Shown in pieces: positions 16,289-24,587 of a DNA stretch of 64,000 nt. Each line of letters opens with the position of its first letter. Positions within the stretch are counted from its first letter, which is position 1. The DNA comes from Anaerolineae bacterium (GTDB lineage: Bacteria; Chloroflexota; Anaerolineae; Aggregatilineales; Phototrophicaceae), in the NCBI GenBank assembly GCA_023382675.1, contig JAHDWN010000018.1, forward strand, positions 44,905-108,904, read 5' to 3'. The notes below the pieces were generated by a model, which was not told the DNA's origin, ran no database searches, and worked only from the letters and a program-made list of their open reading frames with translations. A program made the translations under genes and the position numbers.

Positions 16289-17920
16289 ATGAATTTTAGA
16301 ATGACACCGCCCAAGCTCAAGCAACTCTTCATCAGCTACCGCAGCAGTGACGCTGCCAAGGTGGACAAGATCGCTCGCGATCTGGCGCTGCTCAAGTATG
16401 ACGATGGGACGCCGCGCTACGGCACCTGGCAGGACAAGCACAACCTGCCGCCTGCCAGCCCGAACTGGTGGGATGCGATTGTCGATGCCATCATCGACTG
16501 CGACATGTTCGTGATGAATATTTCGCGTGCCAGCCTGCAAAGCGAAGTCTGCCGGGCGGAATTGGACTACGCGCACAAACGCAACCGCCCGATCATCCCG
16601 GTGATACTCGACGGAGAATTCTTCCTCGATCCAAAGTCGGGCAAATACGATCTGCCGAAAGAGACCTGGGCGCTCGTGCCGGATTGGTTAGGCGAGAGTC
16701 AATTCCTGTTTTATGCCGGAACAGAATTCTACGGTCGCTTTCAACAGGCGGTCGAAGGCTTCGAGCGCCACTGGCCGCGTGACATCAGCGCTCCGCGCCC
16801 GCTGAACCCGGACAGCAGGAGCGTGCATGGCAGCAACCATGCCCTGTATGATGCGGCCTGCGACTATGCCGAACGCCTGGCTTTTGCCGATGCCGAGAAG
16901 CACTTTGACGCGCTGGTGCGCCGGAATGATGAGGATTACGGCGATTGGGCAGCACAATGGCTTGAACTGATACGCCGGTATGCCGAACTCGTCGAGATCA
17001 GTGAACGACGTATTCCTACCCCGATCTTCAACAAGAGATGGGCGAGCTATACAGCCCTATACCCCAAAGAATTCCTGGACGGCATCTTCGATCCTAAGCG
17101 CTTTGCCACGCACGGTGCCAAACCTGCTTCGCCTCCCGTCGTGACTGCTGTGCCCGTTGTGACGACACCTGCGACGCCATCTCCCTCCGCTCTCCCAGCG
17201 CAGCGTTCTGGGGCTGGGGTGAGGGCAAATCCTCGCAGCGTTGACCTCCTGCCTGCGCCCTTTGCCTGGATTGAAATCCCGAAGAAGGGCTACAGCATTG
17301 CCAAATACCCGGTGACCAATGCGCAGTTCGCCAAGTTCATTGAAGCGGGCGGCTACCGCGAGAAGCAGTGGTGGACAGAGGCGGGGTGGAAACAGCGCAG
17401 CAACGACAAGTGGACAGAGCCGCGTTTCTGGAACGACAGCAAATGGAACGGCGAGGAACAGCCGGTCGTGGGCGTGAGTTGGTATGAGGCGGTGGCCTTC
17501 TGCCTATGGTTGAGTGAGGTGACCGGTGAAAAGATCATGCTGCCGACTGAAGACCAGGGGCAGTACGCGGCGCAGGGCGATGATGGGCGCGACTATCCCT
17601 GGGGCAAGCAGTGGGATGCCAGCCGCTGCAACAACAATGTAGACGGGAAAGGGATCGGCAAAACCACGCCGGTGCAGCAGTATGAAGGCAAAGGCGACAG
17701 CCCGTTTGGAGTTGTGGATATGGCAGGCAATGTGTGGGAATGGTGCTTGACCGATTATGACAATAAGACTAATGATATTAATAGTAATGCGACGCTTCGC
17801 GTGCTGCGCGGCGGGTCGTGGAACGACCTCAGTTCCGTCATCTTCCGCTGCGACCTCCGCCTCAGGAACTTTCCGCTTCTCAGGAACCTTAACCTCGGGT
17901 TTCGCCTCGCCCACTCTTAA
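16289..17920 (+). CDS. TIR domain-SUMF1 (formylglycine-generating enzyme-like) fusion, candidate DGR target
   Basis: 543 residues. Residues about 10-150 form a TIR domain: LFISYRSSD at the start, GTWQDKHNLPP, CDMFVMNIS and SEVCRAELDYA, which carries the Glu expected for an NAD-cleaving TIR. A helical middle (about 165-270) and a Pro/Ala-rich linker (about 283-315) follow. Residues about 322-543 are a SUMF1/FGE C-type-lectin-like domain with YPVTNAQFAKFIEAGG, PVVGVSWYEAVAFCLWLS, DMAGNVWEW and RVLRGGSW. The last 30 codons look like a diversity-generating retroelement variable region. A likely role is a sensor-effector of a defence or recognition system, with the lectin-like end binding ligand and TIR as effector; this is inference. 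No partner genes are adjacent. Confidence 0.88.
   Translation: MNFRMTPPKLKQLFISYRSSDAAKVDKIARDLALLKYDDGTPRYGTWQDKHNLPPASPNWWDAIVDAIIDCDMFVMNISRASLQSEVCRAELDYAHKRNRPIIPVILDGEFFLDPKSGKYDLPKETWALVPDWLGESQFLFYAGTEFYGRFQQAVEGFERHWPRDISAPRPLNPDSRSVHGSNHALYDAACDYAERLAFADAEKHFDALVRRNDEDYGDWAAQWLELIRRYAELVEISERRIPTPIFNKRWASYTALYPKEFLDGIFDPKRFATHGAKPASPPVVTAVPVVTTPATPSPSALPAQRSGAGVRANPRSVDLLPAPFAWIEIPKKGYSIAKYPVTNAQFAKFIEAGGYREKQWWTEAGWKQRSNDKWTEPRFWNDSKWNGEEQPVVGVSWYEAVAFCLWLSEVTGEKIMLPTEDQGQYAAQGDDGRDYPWGKQWDASRCNNNVDGKGIGKTTPVQQYEGKGDSPFGVVDMAGNVWEWCLTDYDNKTNDINSNATLRVLRGGSWNDLSSVIFRCDLRLRNFPLLRNLNLGFRLAHS
17822..17896 (+). other. Candidate DGR variable region (VR) in the SUMF1 domain
   Basis: Codons 512-536 of the TIR-SUMF1 gene. 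Nineteen of the 25 codons (all except CGC520, TGC521, CGC524, AGG526, CCG529 and AGG532) end in C or T, with first and second bases spanning AA, GA, CT, AG, TC, GT, AT and TT. In related SUMF1-type DGR targets these positions are mostly Asn (AAC/AAT) in the template and are diversified by adenine mutagenesis. The segment sits at the usual place, between RGGSW and GFR at the extreme C-terminus. No template repeat or reverse transcriptase is in the window. Confidence 0.6.
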
Positions 17921-17970
17921 TATTCTGGTTACTGGTTTTTCCTGTATTCTGAATTCTGTTTTTCTGGCGC
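17917..17970 (+). repeat. Short-period TTCTG repeat downstream of the VR
   Basis: Directly after the stop codon the plus strand reads a series of units ending in CTG: TATTCTG, GTTACTG, GTTTTTCCTG, TATTCTG, AATTCTG and TTTTTCTG, then a GC-rich tail. It is low complexity and T-rich, unlike its surroundings. It may mark the 3' boundary of the retrohoming region or be a simple satellite. Confidence 0.5.
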
Positions 17971-18024
17971 GAACGGAGTGAGTGACCAGCCGCGCGCAGC
18001 AGGCGGCCACAGCTTGAAGATTCC

Positions 18025-18510
18025 TCACCCGGCCAACGCCGCCTCCAGCCGGCGGATGTGCTCGGCGGCGCGGGTGCGGCGCGCATCCTCCGGCGCGAGG
18101 TCGAGAAAGCGGCGGAAATCGTCAATCGCGCGCTGGCGTGTCGCGTTCGATCCATCGGGCGCGCTGGCGTAAAGCAGCCCGCGCTGGTAATACGCTTCGG
18201 CAGCGTCGGGATCGAGTTCGAGGGCGTGGTCGAAATCCGCCAGGGCGCGATCCCACTCGTAGACCAGCAGCAGCAGCCTGCCGCGCTCAATGTGCAGCGC
18301 CGGATCATCCGGTGCGCGCGCGATCGCAGCGTCCAGCTCGCCGAGCGTGCGCGTCGGCTCAGACGGTGGGGTTGGTGCAGGCAACGTGTCCGCTGCGAGG
18401 CGAATCAGCGCGAGTCCAATGACTATCGCCGCGATCAGCATCAGCGCGAGCCATCCGGTGCGGGGTCTACGCATGTCTACAGGGTGATCCTTGTCGTGTT
18501 CCATATCCAC
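18025..18510 (-). CDS. Membrane-anchored TPR protein
   Basis: 161 residues. A short polar N-terminus is followed by one membrane segment (about residues 19-39: WLALMLIAAIVIGLALI), then a Pro/Thr linker and two to three TPR units (RGRLLLLVYEWDRALADFDHAL, then AYYQRGLLYAS). The TPR part is probably extracytoplasmic, by the N-in orientation expected for a signal anchor. It is convergent with the TIR-SUMF1 gene and divergent from the LysM gene. No specific function can be assigned. Confidence 0.7.
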   Translation of the reverse strand: MDMEHDKDHPVDMRRPRTGWLALMLIAAIVIGLALIRLAADTLPAPTPPSEPTRTLGELDAAIARAPDDPALHIERGRLLLLVYEWDRALADFDHALELDPDAAEAYYQRGLLYASAPDGSNATRQRAIDDFRRFLDLAPEDARRTRAAEHIRRLEAALAG

Positions 18511-18561
18511 TCTATGATACGCGAAAGTGAGCGCGACCGTCGCCCAGCCAACAGCCCTTCA

Positions 18562-18590
18562 TTGACATAAACCTGTTTCTCCCTTACATT
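18562..18590 (+). promoter_or_regulatory. Sigma70-type promoter for the LysM-YkuD gene
   Basis: TTGACA (18562-18567), a 17-bp spacer and TACATT (18585-18590), about 40 bp before the start codon at 18631. It is followed by an AGGAG ribosome site near 18618. Confidence 0.75.
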
Positions 18591-18630
18591 CGAAAAACAT
18601 CATGTCACATCTTCAATAGGAGCAACCGGG

Positions 18631-19713
18631 ATGAGTCGCCTCCGACGCCTTGCGCCGCTTGTTTTACTCGTCTGCTTGTTTGTGATTACCGCACCCGCGT
18701 TCGCACAAGAGCAAACGCATGTTGTGCAGCCGGGCGAGAACCTGTTCCGCATCGCCTTACGCTATGGTCTGGACGTGCCGACGCTGGCGCAGGCGAATAA
18801 CATCAGCAACACCTGGCAGATCTACGTCGGGCAGACGCTGATCATCCCGACACCGGGCGCAGCGCCAGCGCCTGCCGAACCTGCGCCTGCGCCGGTCGAG
18901 CAGCCGCCGGTCGTCGTGACCACCGAATACGTCGTGCAGCGCGGGGATACGCTCCGCAGCATCGCCCAGGCTTTCGGTATGACCGTCGATCAACTGGCGA
19001 CGCTCAACAACCTGACCAACCCCAACCTGATCTACTACGGCCAGCGGCTGAACGTCACGTCATCCGCGCCAGCCGAACCTGTGCCTGCGCCGGTCGAGGT
19101 GGTGGCAGCGCCCGTCGAACCTGCGCCGGTCGCAGCTGCGCCAGCCGAGCCGCTCATCCACATCGTCCAGCGGGGCGAGTACCTGTCCTCGATTGCGCGC
19201 CAGTACGGTGTGAACTGGACGGACATCGCGGCGGCCAACAACATCTATGATCCCAACACCGTCTTCGCCGGCACGCGCCTGATCATTCCCGCGCCCGGGG
19301 TGGCCGTTGGCAGCGCGCCTGCGGTGGCAGTGCCCGCCGCGCCCCCGGCATACATCGGCAGCGGCCGTGAGGTCATCGTCGATCTGTCGGACTCGCGCGT
19401 CTACGCCTACGAGAACGGTGTGCTCGTGCGCAACGTACTCGCGTCGATGGGCATGGCGTTCACGCCGACTGTCCAGGGCGATTTCACGATTCAGCGCAAG
19501 TATTTCGCGCAGACGATGACCGGCCCCGGCTACTACCTGCCGGATGTCCCCTACGTCATGTATTTCTATGCGGGCTATGCGCTGCACGGCACCTACTGGC
19601 ACAGCAATTGGGGCCAGCCGATGAGCCATGGCTGCGTCAACCTGCCGACGCTCGAAGCACAGTGGTTCTTCGACTTCACCGAAGTTGGCACACCGGTACA
19701 CGTTCAGGCATAA
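18631..19713 (+). CDS. LysM-repeat L,D-transpeptidase (YkuD domain)
   Basis: 360 residues. A signal peptide (1-26, ending AFAQ) precedes three LysM repeats at about 30-73, 99-143 and 177-221. Each carries the VQPGENLFRIALRYG-like pattern, and they are separated by Pro/Ala/Glu linkers. The C-terminal YkuD domain (about 240-358) contains HGTYWHSNWG and the catalytic SHGCVNLP with Cys335. These enzymes crosslink peptidoglycan 3-3 or attach proteins, while LysM anchors them to glycan. The gene has its own consensus-like promoter. The next gene encodes a membrane coiled-coil protein and may be functionally linked to the envelope. Confidence 0.9.
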   Translation: MSRLRRLAPLVLLVCLFVITAPAFAQEQTHVVQPGENLFRIALRYGLDVPTLAQANNISNTWQIYVGQTLIIPTPGAAPAPAEPAPAPVEQPPVVVTTEYVVQRGDTLRSIAQAFGMTVDQLATLNNLTNPNLIYYGQRLNVTSSAPAEPVPAPVEVVAAPVEPAPVAAAPAEPLIHIVQRGEYLSSIARQYGVNWTDIAAANNIYDPNTVFAGTRLIIPAPGVAVGSAPAVAVPAAPPAYIGSGREVIVDLSDSRVYAYENGVLVRNVLASMGMAFTPTVQGDFTIQRKYFAQTMTGPGYYLPDVPYVMYFYAGYALHGTYWHSNWGQPMSHGCVNLPTLEAQWFFDFTEVGTPVHVQA

Positions 19714-19818
19714 GACTGCCGCGTGCGGTTGCGCGCTAAATTTGAGTCTGTAGAATGGGGGAGATGAGCTGTGAAGGTTCATCTCTCTTTTTGTTCGATG
19801 GTGTGGGAGGACTTGCTG

Positions 19819-20493
19819 ATGATCCGGCGATTGATCGGCCTGAGCATGATCGTGGTCATCATCATGCCGTTGGTGCTCGGCGCACTGGTTGTTGTCAATG
19901 CGCAGGGCTTGCTCACCGACCTGGAGGATGTGTTCACGCCGCGTATGGCCGTCATCAACCAGAAGCTGGATACGCTCGACGATTCGCTGGCCGTCGTTCA
20001 GGGTGCGGCGGATCGCATCTCGGCGAGCGTCAGCCAGTTCAGCAGCGACGTGAGCGCCATTGCCAGTTCGATCCGCTCAGCGCTCACGCTCAACCTCCAG
20101 ATCCCCTTGCCGAACATCCCCGACGTGAGCATCCGCATCCCGGTTATCAACCGCGACATCACCATTCCCCTGCCCAACCTGCCCGATCTCGATCTCGAAA
20201 TTCCCGGCCTGCGCCAGGTGCGCGATTGGCTGGTCGATATCTTCGGCTTCCTGGAGCAAATTGGCGAGACACTCAGCGATCTGGCGCAGGTGCAGACGGT
20301 CGCGCAAACGCTCGGCGAGATCGCGGCGGAGGCGCAGATGTTGAGCGGCGAAGTCGGCACGATCGTGGTCGCGCGCACGTCATCGCTGGTGCTGGTACTC
20401 GTGTTGTTTGTCGTCTGGGTCGGGCTGATCTATATCGTGCTCGTCTTCCGCTGGCTGAGCGAGGGCTGGCGGATGTTCACCGGGCAGGGCTGA
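19819..20493 (+). CDS. Membrane protein with two terminal TM segments and a periodic Pro/Ile mid-region
   Basis: 224 residues from the ATG at 19819, chosen because GGAGG lies 8 bp upstream and the hydrophobic segment starts at once. A GTG at 19771 is also possible. Residues about 4-28 form TM1 and about 192-216 form TM2. Between them lies a heptad-rich segment (LDTLDDSLAVVQGAADRIS) and then an unusual set of Pro-spaced beta-like units (LPNIPDVSIRIPVINRDI, then LPNLPDLDLEIPGL). The family was not recognised. A TAGAAT -10-like box at 19751-19756 argues that transcription begins after 19760. Confidence 0.6.
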   Translation: MIRRLIGLSMIVVIIMPLVLGALVVVNAQGLLTDLEDVFTPRMAVINQKLDTLDDSLAVVQGAADRISASVSQFSSDVSAIASSIRSALTLNLQIPLPNIPDVSIRIPVINRDITIPLPNLPDLDLEIPGLRQVRDWLVDIFGFLEQIGETLSDLAQVQTVAQTLGEIAAEAQMLSGEVGTIVVARTSSLVLVLVLFVVWVGLIYIVLVFRWLSEGWRMFTGQG

Positions 20494-20509
20494 GTCAGTG
20501 GCGAGTGAT

Positions 20510-20690
20510 GGGTAATGAGGGATGTGTGCCGCCCGACCATCGTTAGGAACGCACGCGAAGCGTTACGGTCGGGCTGGGATGTAGGAAGCCACGTAGAAGG
20601 TGGCTGGTCAAACAGATGCACTCTGGCAGCCTGCTTCAGCAGGCTTTGCCCAGCTAGCCAGTGGCTTTGAGCCACTGGCAGGCGACTATC
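20510..20690. repeat. Composite palindromic repeat array
   Basis: This intergenic stretch is a row of short inverted repeats: CCCGACC...GGTCGGG, AGCCACGTAGAAGGTGGCT, GCCTGCTTCAGCAGGC and GCCAGTGGCTTTGAGCCACTGGC. The architecture is the same as that of the 2.7 and 16.1 kb repeats, but the modules are different. Its right end runs to the end of the HD-domain gene. Confidence 0.65.
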
Positions 20691-21258
20691 CCGCTGCCGA
20701 ACCATCGAGGCCGAGTTCCTGGGCGTGATCTTGCATCGCCTTCAGGACGAGCGGCACGTGAAACTCCCACAGGTCCACGCCGAGGACCGCCGCTGCCTGT
20801 TCGATGTCTTCGCGGTTGACGCCCGCCGCAAACGCCTTGTCCTTCCACTTCTTGCGGATCGACTTGACTTCGACATCGCCGATATTCTTCGACGGGCGCA
20901 CCAGTGTCACCGCTGTGATCAGGCCGGTCAGTTCGTCAACCGCGTACAACGACTTATCGCGCGGGGTCGTGCGGTCATCAGCCCCCAGAGGGCCATGACT
21001 CAGGATCGTGCGGATGTCGGCTTCGCTCAGGCCGCGCTCGCGTAAGATCGGTGCGCCGTCGATGGGGTGCTGATCGAGCGTGGGATGAATCTCCCAATCG
21101 AAATCGTGGAGCAAGCCGACCAATCCCCAACTGTCTGCGTCTTCGCCGTAATGCGCCGCGTAGGCGCGCATCGCGAATTCGACGGCGAGCATGTGCTTGC
21201 GCAGGCTGTCGGAGTTCACGAACTCGCAGACGATCTCCCAGGCTTGAGCGCGATCCAT
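20686..21258 (-). CDS. HD-domain phosphohydrolase-like protein
   Basis: 190 residues. The metal-binding HD motif is in GLLHDFDWEIHP (about residues 46-58), an upstream His is in LRKHMLAVEFAM, and a downstream His and Asp lie in LSHGPLG and YAVDELTG. This is the pattern of the compact HDIG/HD family annotated as putative hydrolases. The protein is cytoplasmic and complete. Members may act on nucleotides or phosphoesters, but the substrate is unknown. It is 55 bp downstream of the Ser/Thr kinase stop, on the same strand, so cotranscription is possible. Confidence 0.8.
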   Translation of the reverse strand: MDRAQAWEIVCEFVNSDSLRKHMLAVEFAMRAYAAHYGEDADSWGLVGLLHDFDWEIHPTLDQHPIDGAPILRERGLSEADIRTILSHGPLGADDRTTPRDKSLYAVDELTGLITAVTLVRPSKNIGDVEVKSIRKKWKDKAFAAGVNREDIEQAAAVLGVDLWEFHVPLVLKAMQDHAQELGLDGSAAG

Positions 21259-21313
21259 GGCTATGTTCCTTACACGCGTATCAACTGTGCAGATTGTACG
21301 GCTCGGCGCTGTG

Positions 21314-23152
21314 CTAGGCCCCGAACACGCGGATTGTGATCTCTAACGGGTCGCGTCCGATGACGAGATCGCGCGAGGTCAGCAGCCGCCAGTAGCCGGT
21401 CGAATCGCCGTTCTGGCCGGGCGCACGCCCGTTGAAGTGAATGGTGTACGTATCGGCCACGCCGACGCGCCGGTCGAACAGGATGATCTGCTCGCTGTCG
21501 AAGAATTCGCCGGACAGATACCGCAGCGACGAATTGATCTCCCAGGCGCAGGTGCCTGTGTTGCGCACCGTAATATCCATGGTGAAATCCCGTCCGGTCT
21601 GGATCGCGTTGTCGCTGATGGTGTCGCCGTTGGCATCACGCAGGACACGTGATTCGACCGCGTAGTCGAACGTACAGGCTTCGAGCGTCATCGCCTGCAC
21701 TGTCTGCGCCAGTTCGACCTGCGCGCGGGTGGCCTGGAAGTCGATGGTCGCCGTCGGCGTGATCGTCGGCGTTGGCGTGATGCTGGGGGTGTATGTCACC
21801 GTCGGTTGGCGCGTCGCTGTCGCTGTCGGGCTGGGGGTATTGGTAGGGCGCGTCGTCGGCGTCCGGGTGGGTGGCTGCGGCGTCGCGCTTGGCGGCACCG
21901 GCGTCTCGGTGGCGGTCAGTGACAGTGGTGTCACTGTCGCGTTGGCCGGGGTGGCAGTTCCATCGATCAGTGCGACTGCCGTCGTCGGTGCTTCGGTCGC
22001 TGTGGCGGTACCGCCCAGCAGTTGGCTGCCAATGCCACCTGGGAAGATCGCTGCCCACACGCCAAGCCCGACCAGGATCGAGAACAAGACCCACAACCAC
22101 AAGGGGATGCCACGTCGCTGTGGCCGCGTCGTCGGGCGCGTGGCCGCACCTATTGGTTGTGAGCGCAAACCGGGCGGGTTAGTGGCATCGCGCAGTCGTG
22201 TGCCGTTGGCCGGTGTCGGACGCCGCGTGGTCGGGCGTGGCAATGCCAGGGTATCGCGCTCAACATCAGCCACGGAAACGCCAATCGCGATGTCACCCTC
22301 GCCGTTCGCCAGCACACCGCGCTCGAAACGATCCAGGTCTGCGATCAGCTCGGTCGCCGTCTGATAGCGGTCGTTCGGGTCTTTCGCCATCAGCTTCACG
22401 ACGACGCGGTCGAGCGCCTCTGGTACGTCTGGCCGCACTTCGCGCGTCGAGCGCACCGGCTCGTTCAGATGCTTGAGGATCACCGCCAGCGGTGTATCGC
22501 CGTCATAGGGCAATTTACCGGTCAGCATCTGGTAGAAGATGACGCCGAGCGAATACAGGTCGCTGCGTTCGTCGCCCTGCTCGCCCAATCCCTGCTCTGG
22601 GGCCATGTAGGCGGGCGTGCCGACCATGCCGCCGCTGGCCGTGAACTGCACACCGGTGACGATCTTAGCGATGCCGAAGTCCGTCAGCACGACGCGATTG
22701 TTGCTGTCGAGCATCAGGTTGGCCGGCTTCACGTCGCGGTGGATCATGTTCAGGTTGTGCGCGTAAGAGAGCGCACTGGCCGATTCGCGAACAATGCGCA
22801 CGACTTCTTCGACGGTCATCATCTTCTCGTCGTCAGCCAGTTGCGCCAGCACTTCTTTCAGAGTTGGCCCATCGACCAACTCCATGACCATGTAGTAGCT
22901 TTCGTGTTCGGTGTCATTTTCGAAGTCGTAGACCTGAACGATGTTGGCATGGCGCAGCTTAGCGATATTGCGCGCTTCTTTTTCGAAACGGCTCTTGAAC
23001 TCCGGGTCGTCTGCCAGGAACGCATGGAGTATTTTGATCGCAACGAAACGATCCAGGTTGGTCTGGTAGGCTTTGTAAACTTCAGCCATACCGCCCCGAC
23101 CGAGTCGTTCGATGATCTCGTATTTTCCGTTACCGAGTCTGTTTATGCTCAC
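21314..23152 (-). CDS. Membrane Ser/Thr protein kinase with extracellular NBR1-type Ig domain
   Basis: 612 residues. Residues about 11-270 form a Hanks-type kinase: GRGGMAEVYKA (glycine loop), AIKIL (Lys), HRDVKPANLML (catalytic loop near 138) and DFGIAKI (near 157). A linker and one TM segment (about 347-370) follow. A Thr/Pro-rich stalk (about 380-490) then leads to a C-terminal domain with VRNTGTCAWEI and a conserved Trp pattern that matches the NBR1 central Ig-like domain. In place of PASTA repeats the sensor is therefore an Ig-like fold, an arrangement seen in Chloroflexota. The ligand is unknown. A divergent regulatory gap of 250 bp lies upstream. Confidence 0.9.
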   Translation of the reverse strand: MSINRLGNGKYEIIERLGRGGMAEVYKAYQTNLDRFVAIKILHAFLADDPEFKSRFEKEARNIAKLRHANIVQVYDFENDTEHESYYMVMELVDGPTLKEVLAQLADDEKMMTVEEVVRIVRESASALSYAHNLNMIHRDVKPANLMLDSNNRVVLTDFGIAKIVTGVQFTASGGMVGTPAYMAPEQGLGEQGDERSDLYSLGVIFYQMLTGKLPYDGDTPLAVILKHLNEPVRSTREVRPDVPEALDRVVVKLMAKDPNDRYQTATELIADLDRFERGVLANGEGDIAIGVSVADVERDTLALPRPTTRRPTPANGTRLRDATNPPGLRSQPIGAATRPTTRPQRRGIPLWLWVLFSILVGLGVWAAIFPGGIGSQLLGGTATATEAPTTAVALIDGTATPANATVTPLSLTATETPVPPSATPQPPTRTPTTRPTNTPSPTATATRQPTVTYTPSITPTPTITPTATIDFQATRAQVELAQTVQAMTLEACTFDYAVESRVLRDANGDTISDNAIQTGRDFTMDITVRNTGTCAWEINSSLRYLSGEFFDSEQIILFDRRVGVADTYTIHFNGRAPGQNGDSTGYWRLLTSRDLVIGRDPLEITIRVFGA

Positions 23153-23402
23153 GGTGAGGTGTTAATCCTGTTTCGCGTCTGCCTGTGCGGCGCGACCCCC
23201 GCTAGTTTACGCAGTATACCGGAAACCAACCGGCGGCTCAATTCAACGCATGATTACAGTCTGGTCACAATCTATTCCATTGTAGCGCCAATTGATACGT
23301 GCATAAAGATAAGGACAGTTGAAAACGCAAACGCACGAGGCGGCGGCGTTTAGCTTTTCCATGTAGACTGGACTTTTACGATAGCAACCGAAAGGCAACC
23401 TT

Positions 23403-24578
23403 ATGTACAGGTTTTGGCTGCTCCTGCTGGCGCTGCTCATGATCGTGCCGCCGCTCCGGGCGCAAGACTCGACGGGCGCTGCTCATCCCCTGCTTGACAT
23501 GCTCGCCCGCGTCCCGGATTCGCCATCCGCGCGTGAAAATATCCTCAGCTACGTTGACTATCGTGCGGCCGAAAGCGCGCGTCCCGGAGCGCTGCAAGCT
23601 GACTCGTGGGCCGATTGGGAGGCGGCGCGCCAGGCCGATGACGCTGCGTTCGATCTGTGGATGGCTGCGTTCCAGGGCGTCTCCAGCGGGCCGAATGAAG
23701 TGCTGCAACAATTATTCGTAGCGGATAACTGGCCCCAGGTAATCGGTTTTGACTTTTTCGAGATCGACCAGGCGCTCGAATACGGCCAACCGCCGAGCAT
23801 GGTGCAGGTCTTGCAAGGGGATTTCAGCGCCGAGGCCATCGTCTCCGCATACGAAGCCAGGGAGGTCAGTGTCGAGGCAGATGGCGATCTCACCCTGCTG
23901 TGCGGGAGCGACGGCTGCGACAACGGTATGGAGTTCAACATGGACAAGCTTGACCAGACCAACCCCTTTGGCGGGAGGTTTGGCCGTCAGGAACCGCTCT
24001 TGATCGCACCCGGCCATCTGATCAACTCGGCGGACATCGCGCAGATCGACCAGCACATCGCGCTGCTTGCGGGCGAGGCGGCATCGCTCGCGGATGATCC
24101 ACGGTTTCAGGCGGCAGCCCAGGCCGCCGCGCGGGAAGGTTTGCTGATCCAGGCGCAGATCGTCAATACGGCGCTGCTTGATGCCGAGGGCGAATTCGGT
24201 GAGGCGATCCCGGCGTATGATCTGCTGCTGCTGGCCGATGCTGCGACGGAGAGCGAGCAGGTTGTCACGGTTGGGCTGGTCTACACGAGCGCCGCCGACG
24301 CGCAGGCCGCTGCCGATGTGCTGCCGGGGCGGATCGAAAGCTACCAATCAATCGTCAGGGAGCAGCCATTTCTCGATATCCTGGTCGAGCGCGACGCCAC
24401 TTACACGGTTGAGGTGTTCGAAAGTGATACAAACGAAGCAGCCGTCGCCATAGTCGTGCTGCGCGGGCCGCTGGCGGGCACAGAGACGGTCGATGGGCGG
24501 CTGCCGTCGTCGAGTCTCATCTTCCGACTGCTCGTCCAGATGCTCTACCAACGCGATCTCGGCTGGATCGCGCCGTAG
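23403..24578 (+). CDS. Secreted protein, unknown family
   Basis: 391 residues. The N-terminus (MYRFWLLLLALLMIVPP, then RAQ) is a clear signal peptide. The rest is acidic and Ala-rich with long helices (AAQAAAREGLLIQAQIV). It contains one close Cys pair (LLCGSDGCDNG) that could form a disulfide. No catalytic or repeat motif is recognised. The preceding 250 bp (23153-23402) between the divergent kinase and this gene holds no ORF I would accept. It is convergent with the CpXC gene, 9 bp apart. Composition and signal peptide support it as a real gene of lineage-specific function. Confidence 0.6.
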   Translation: MYRFWLLLLALLMIVPPLRAQDSTGAAHPLLDMLARVPDSPSARENILSYVDYRAAESARPGALQADSWADWEAARQADDAAFDLWMAAFQGVSSGPNEVLQQLFVADNWPQVIGFDFFEIDQALEYGQPPSMVQVLQGDFSAEAIVSAYEAREVSVEADGDLTLLCGSDGCDNGMEFNMDKLDQTNPFGGRFGRQEPLLIAPGHLINSADIAQIDQHIALLAGEAASLADDPRFQAAAQAAAREGLLIQAQIVNTALLDAEGEFGEAIPAYDLLLLADAATESEQVVTVGLVYTSAADAQAAADVLPGRIESYQSIVREQPFLDILVERDATYTVEVFESDTNEAAVAIVVLRGPLAGTETVDGRLPSSSLIFRLLVQMLYQRDLGWIAP

Positions 24579-24587
24579 TGTGCTCGC

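Noticed and set aside
17630..17650. AAC-rich stretch (CAACAACAATG) as a possible DGR template repeat
   Set aside because: It is only three Asn codons inside the conserved part of the SUMF1 domain and shares no flanks with the candidate VR.
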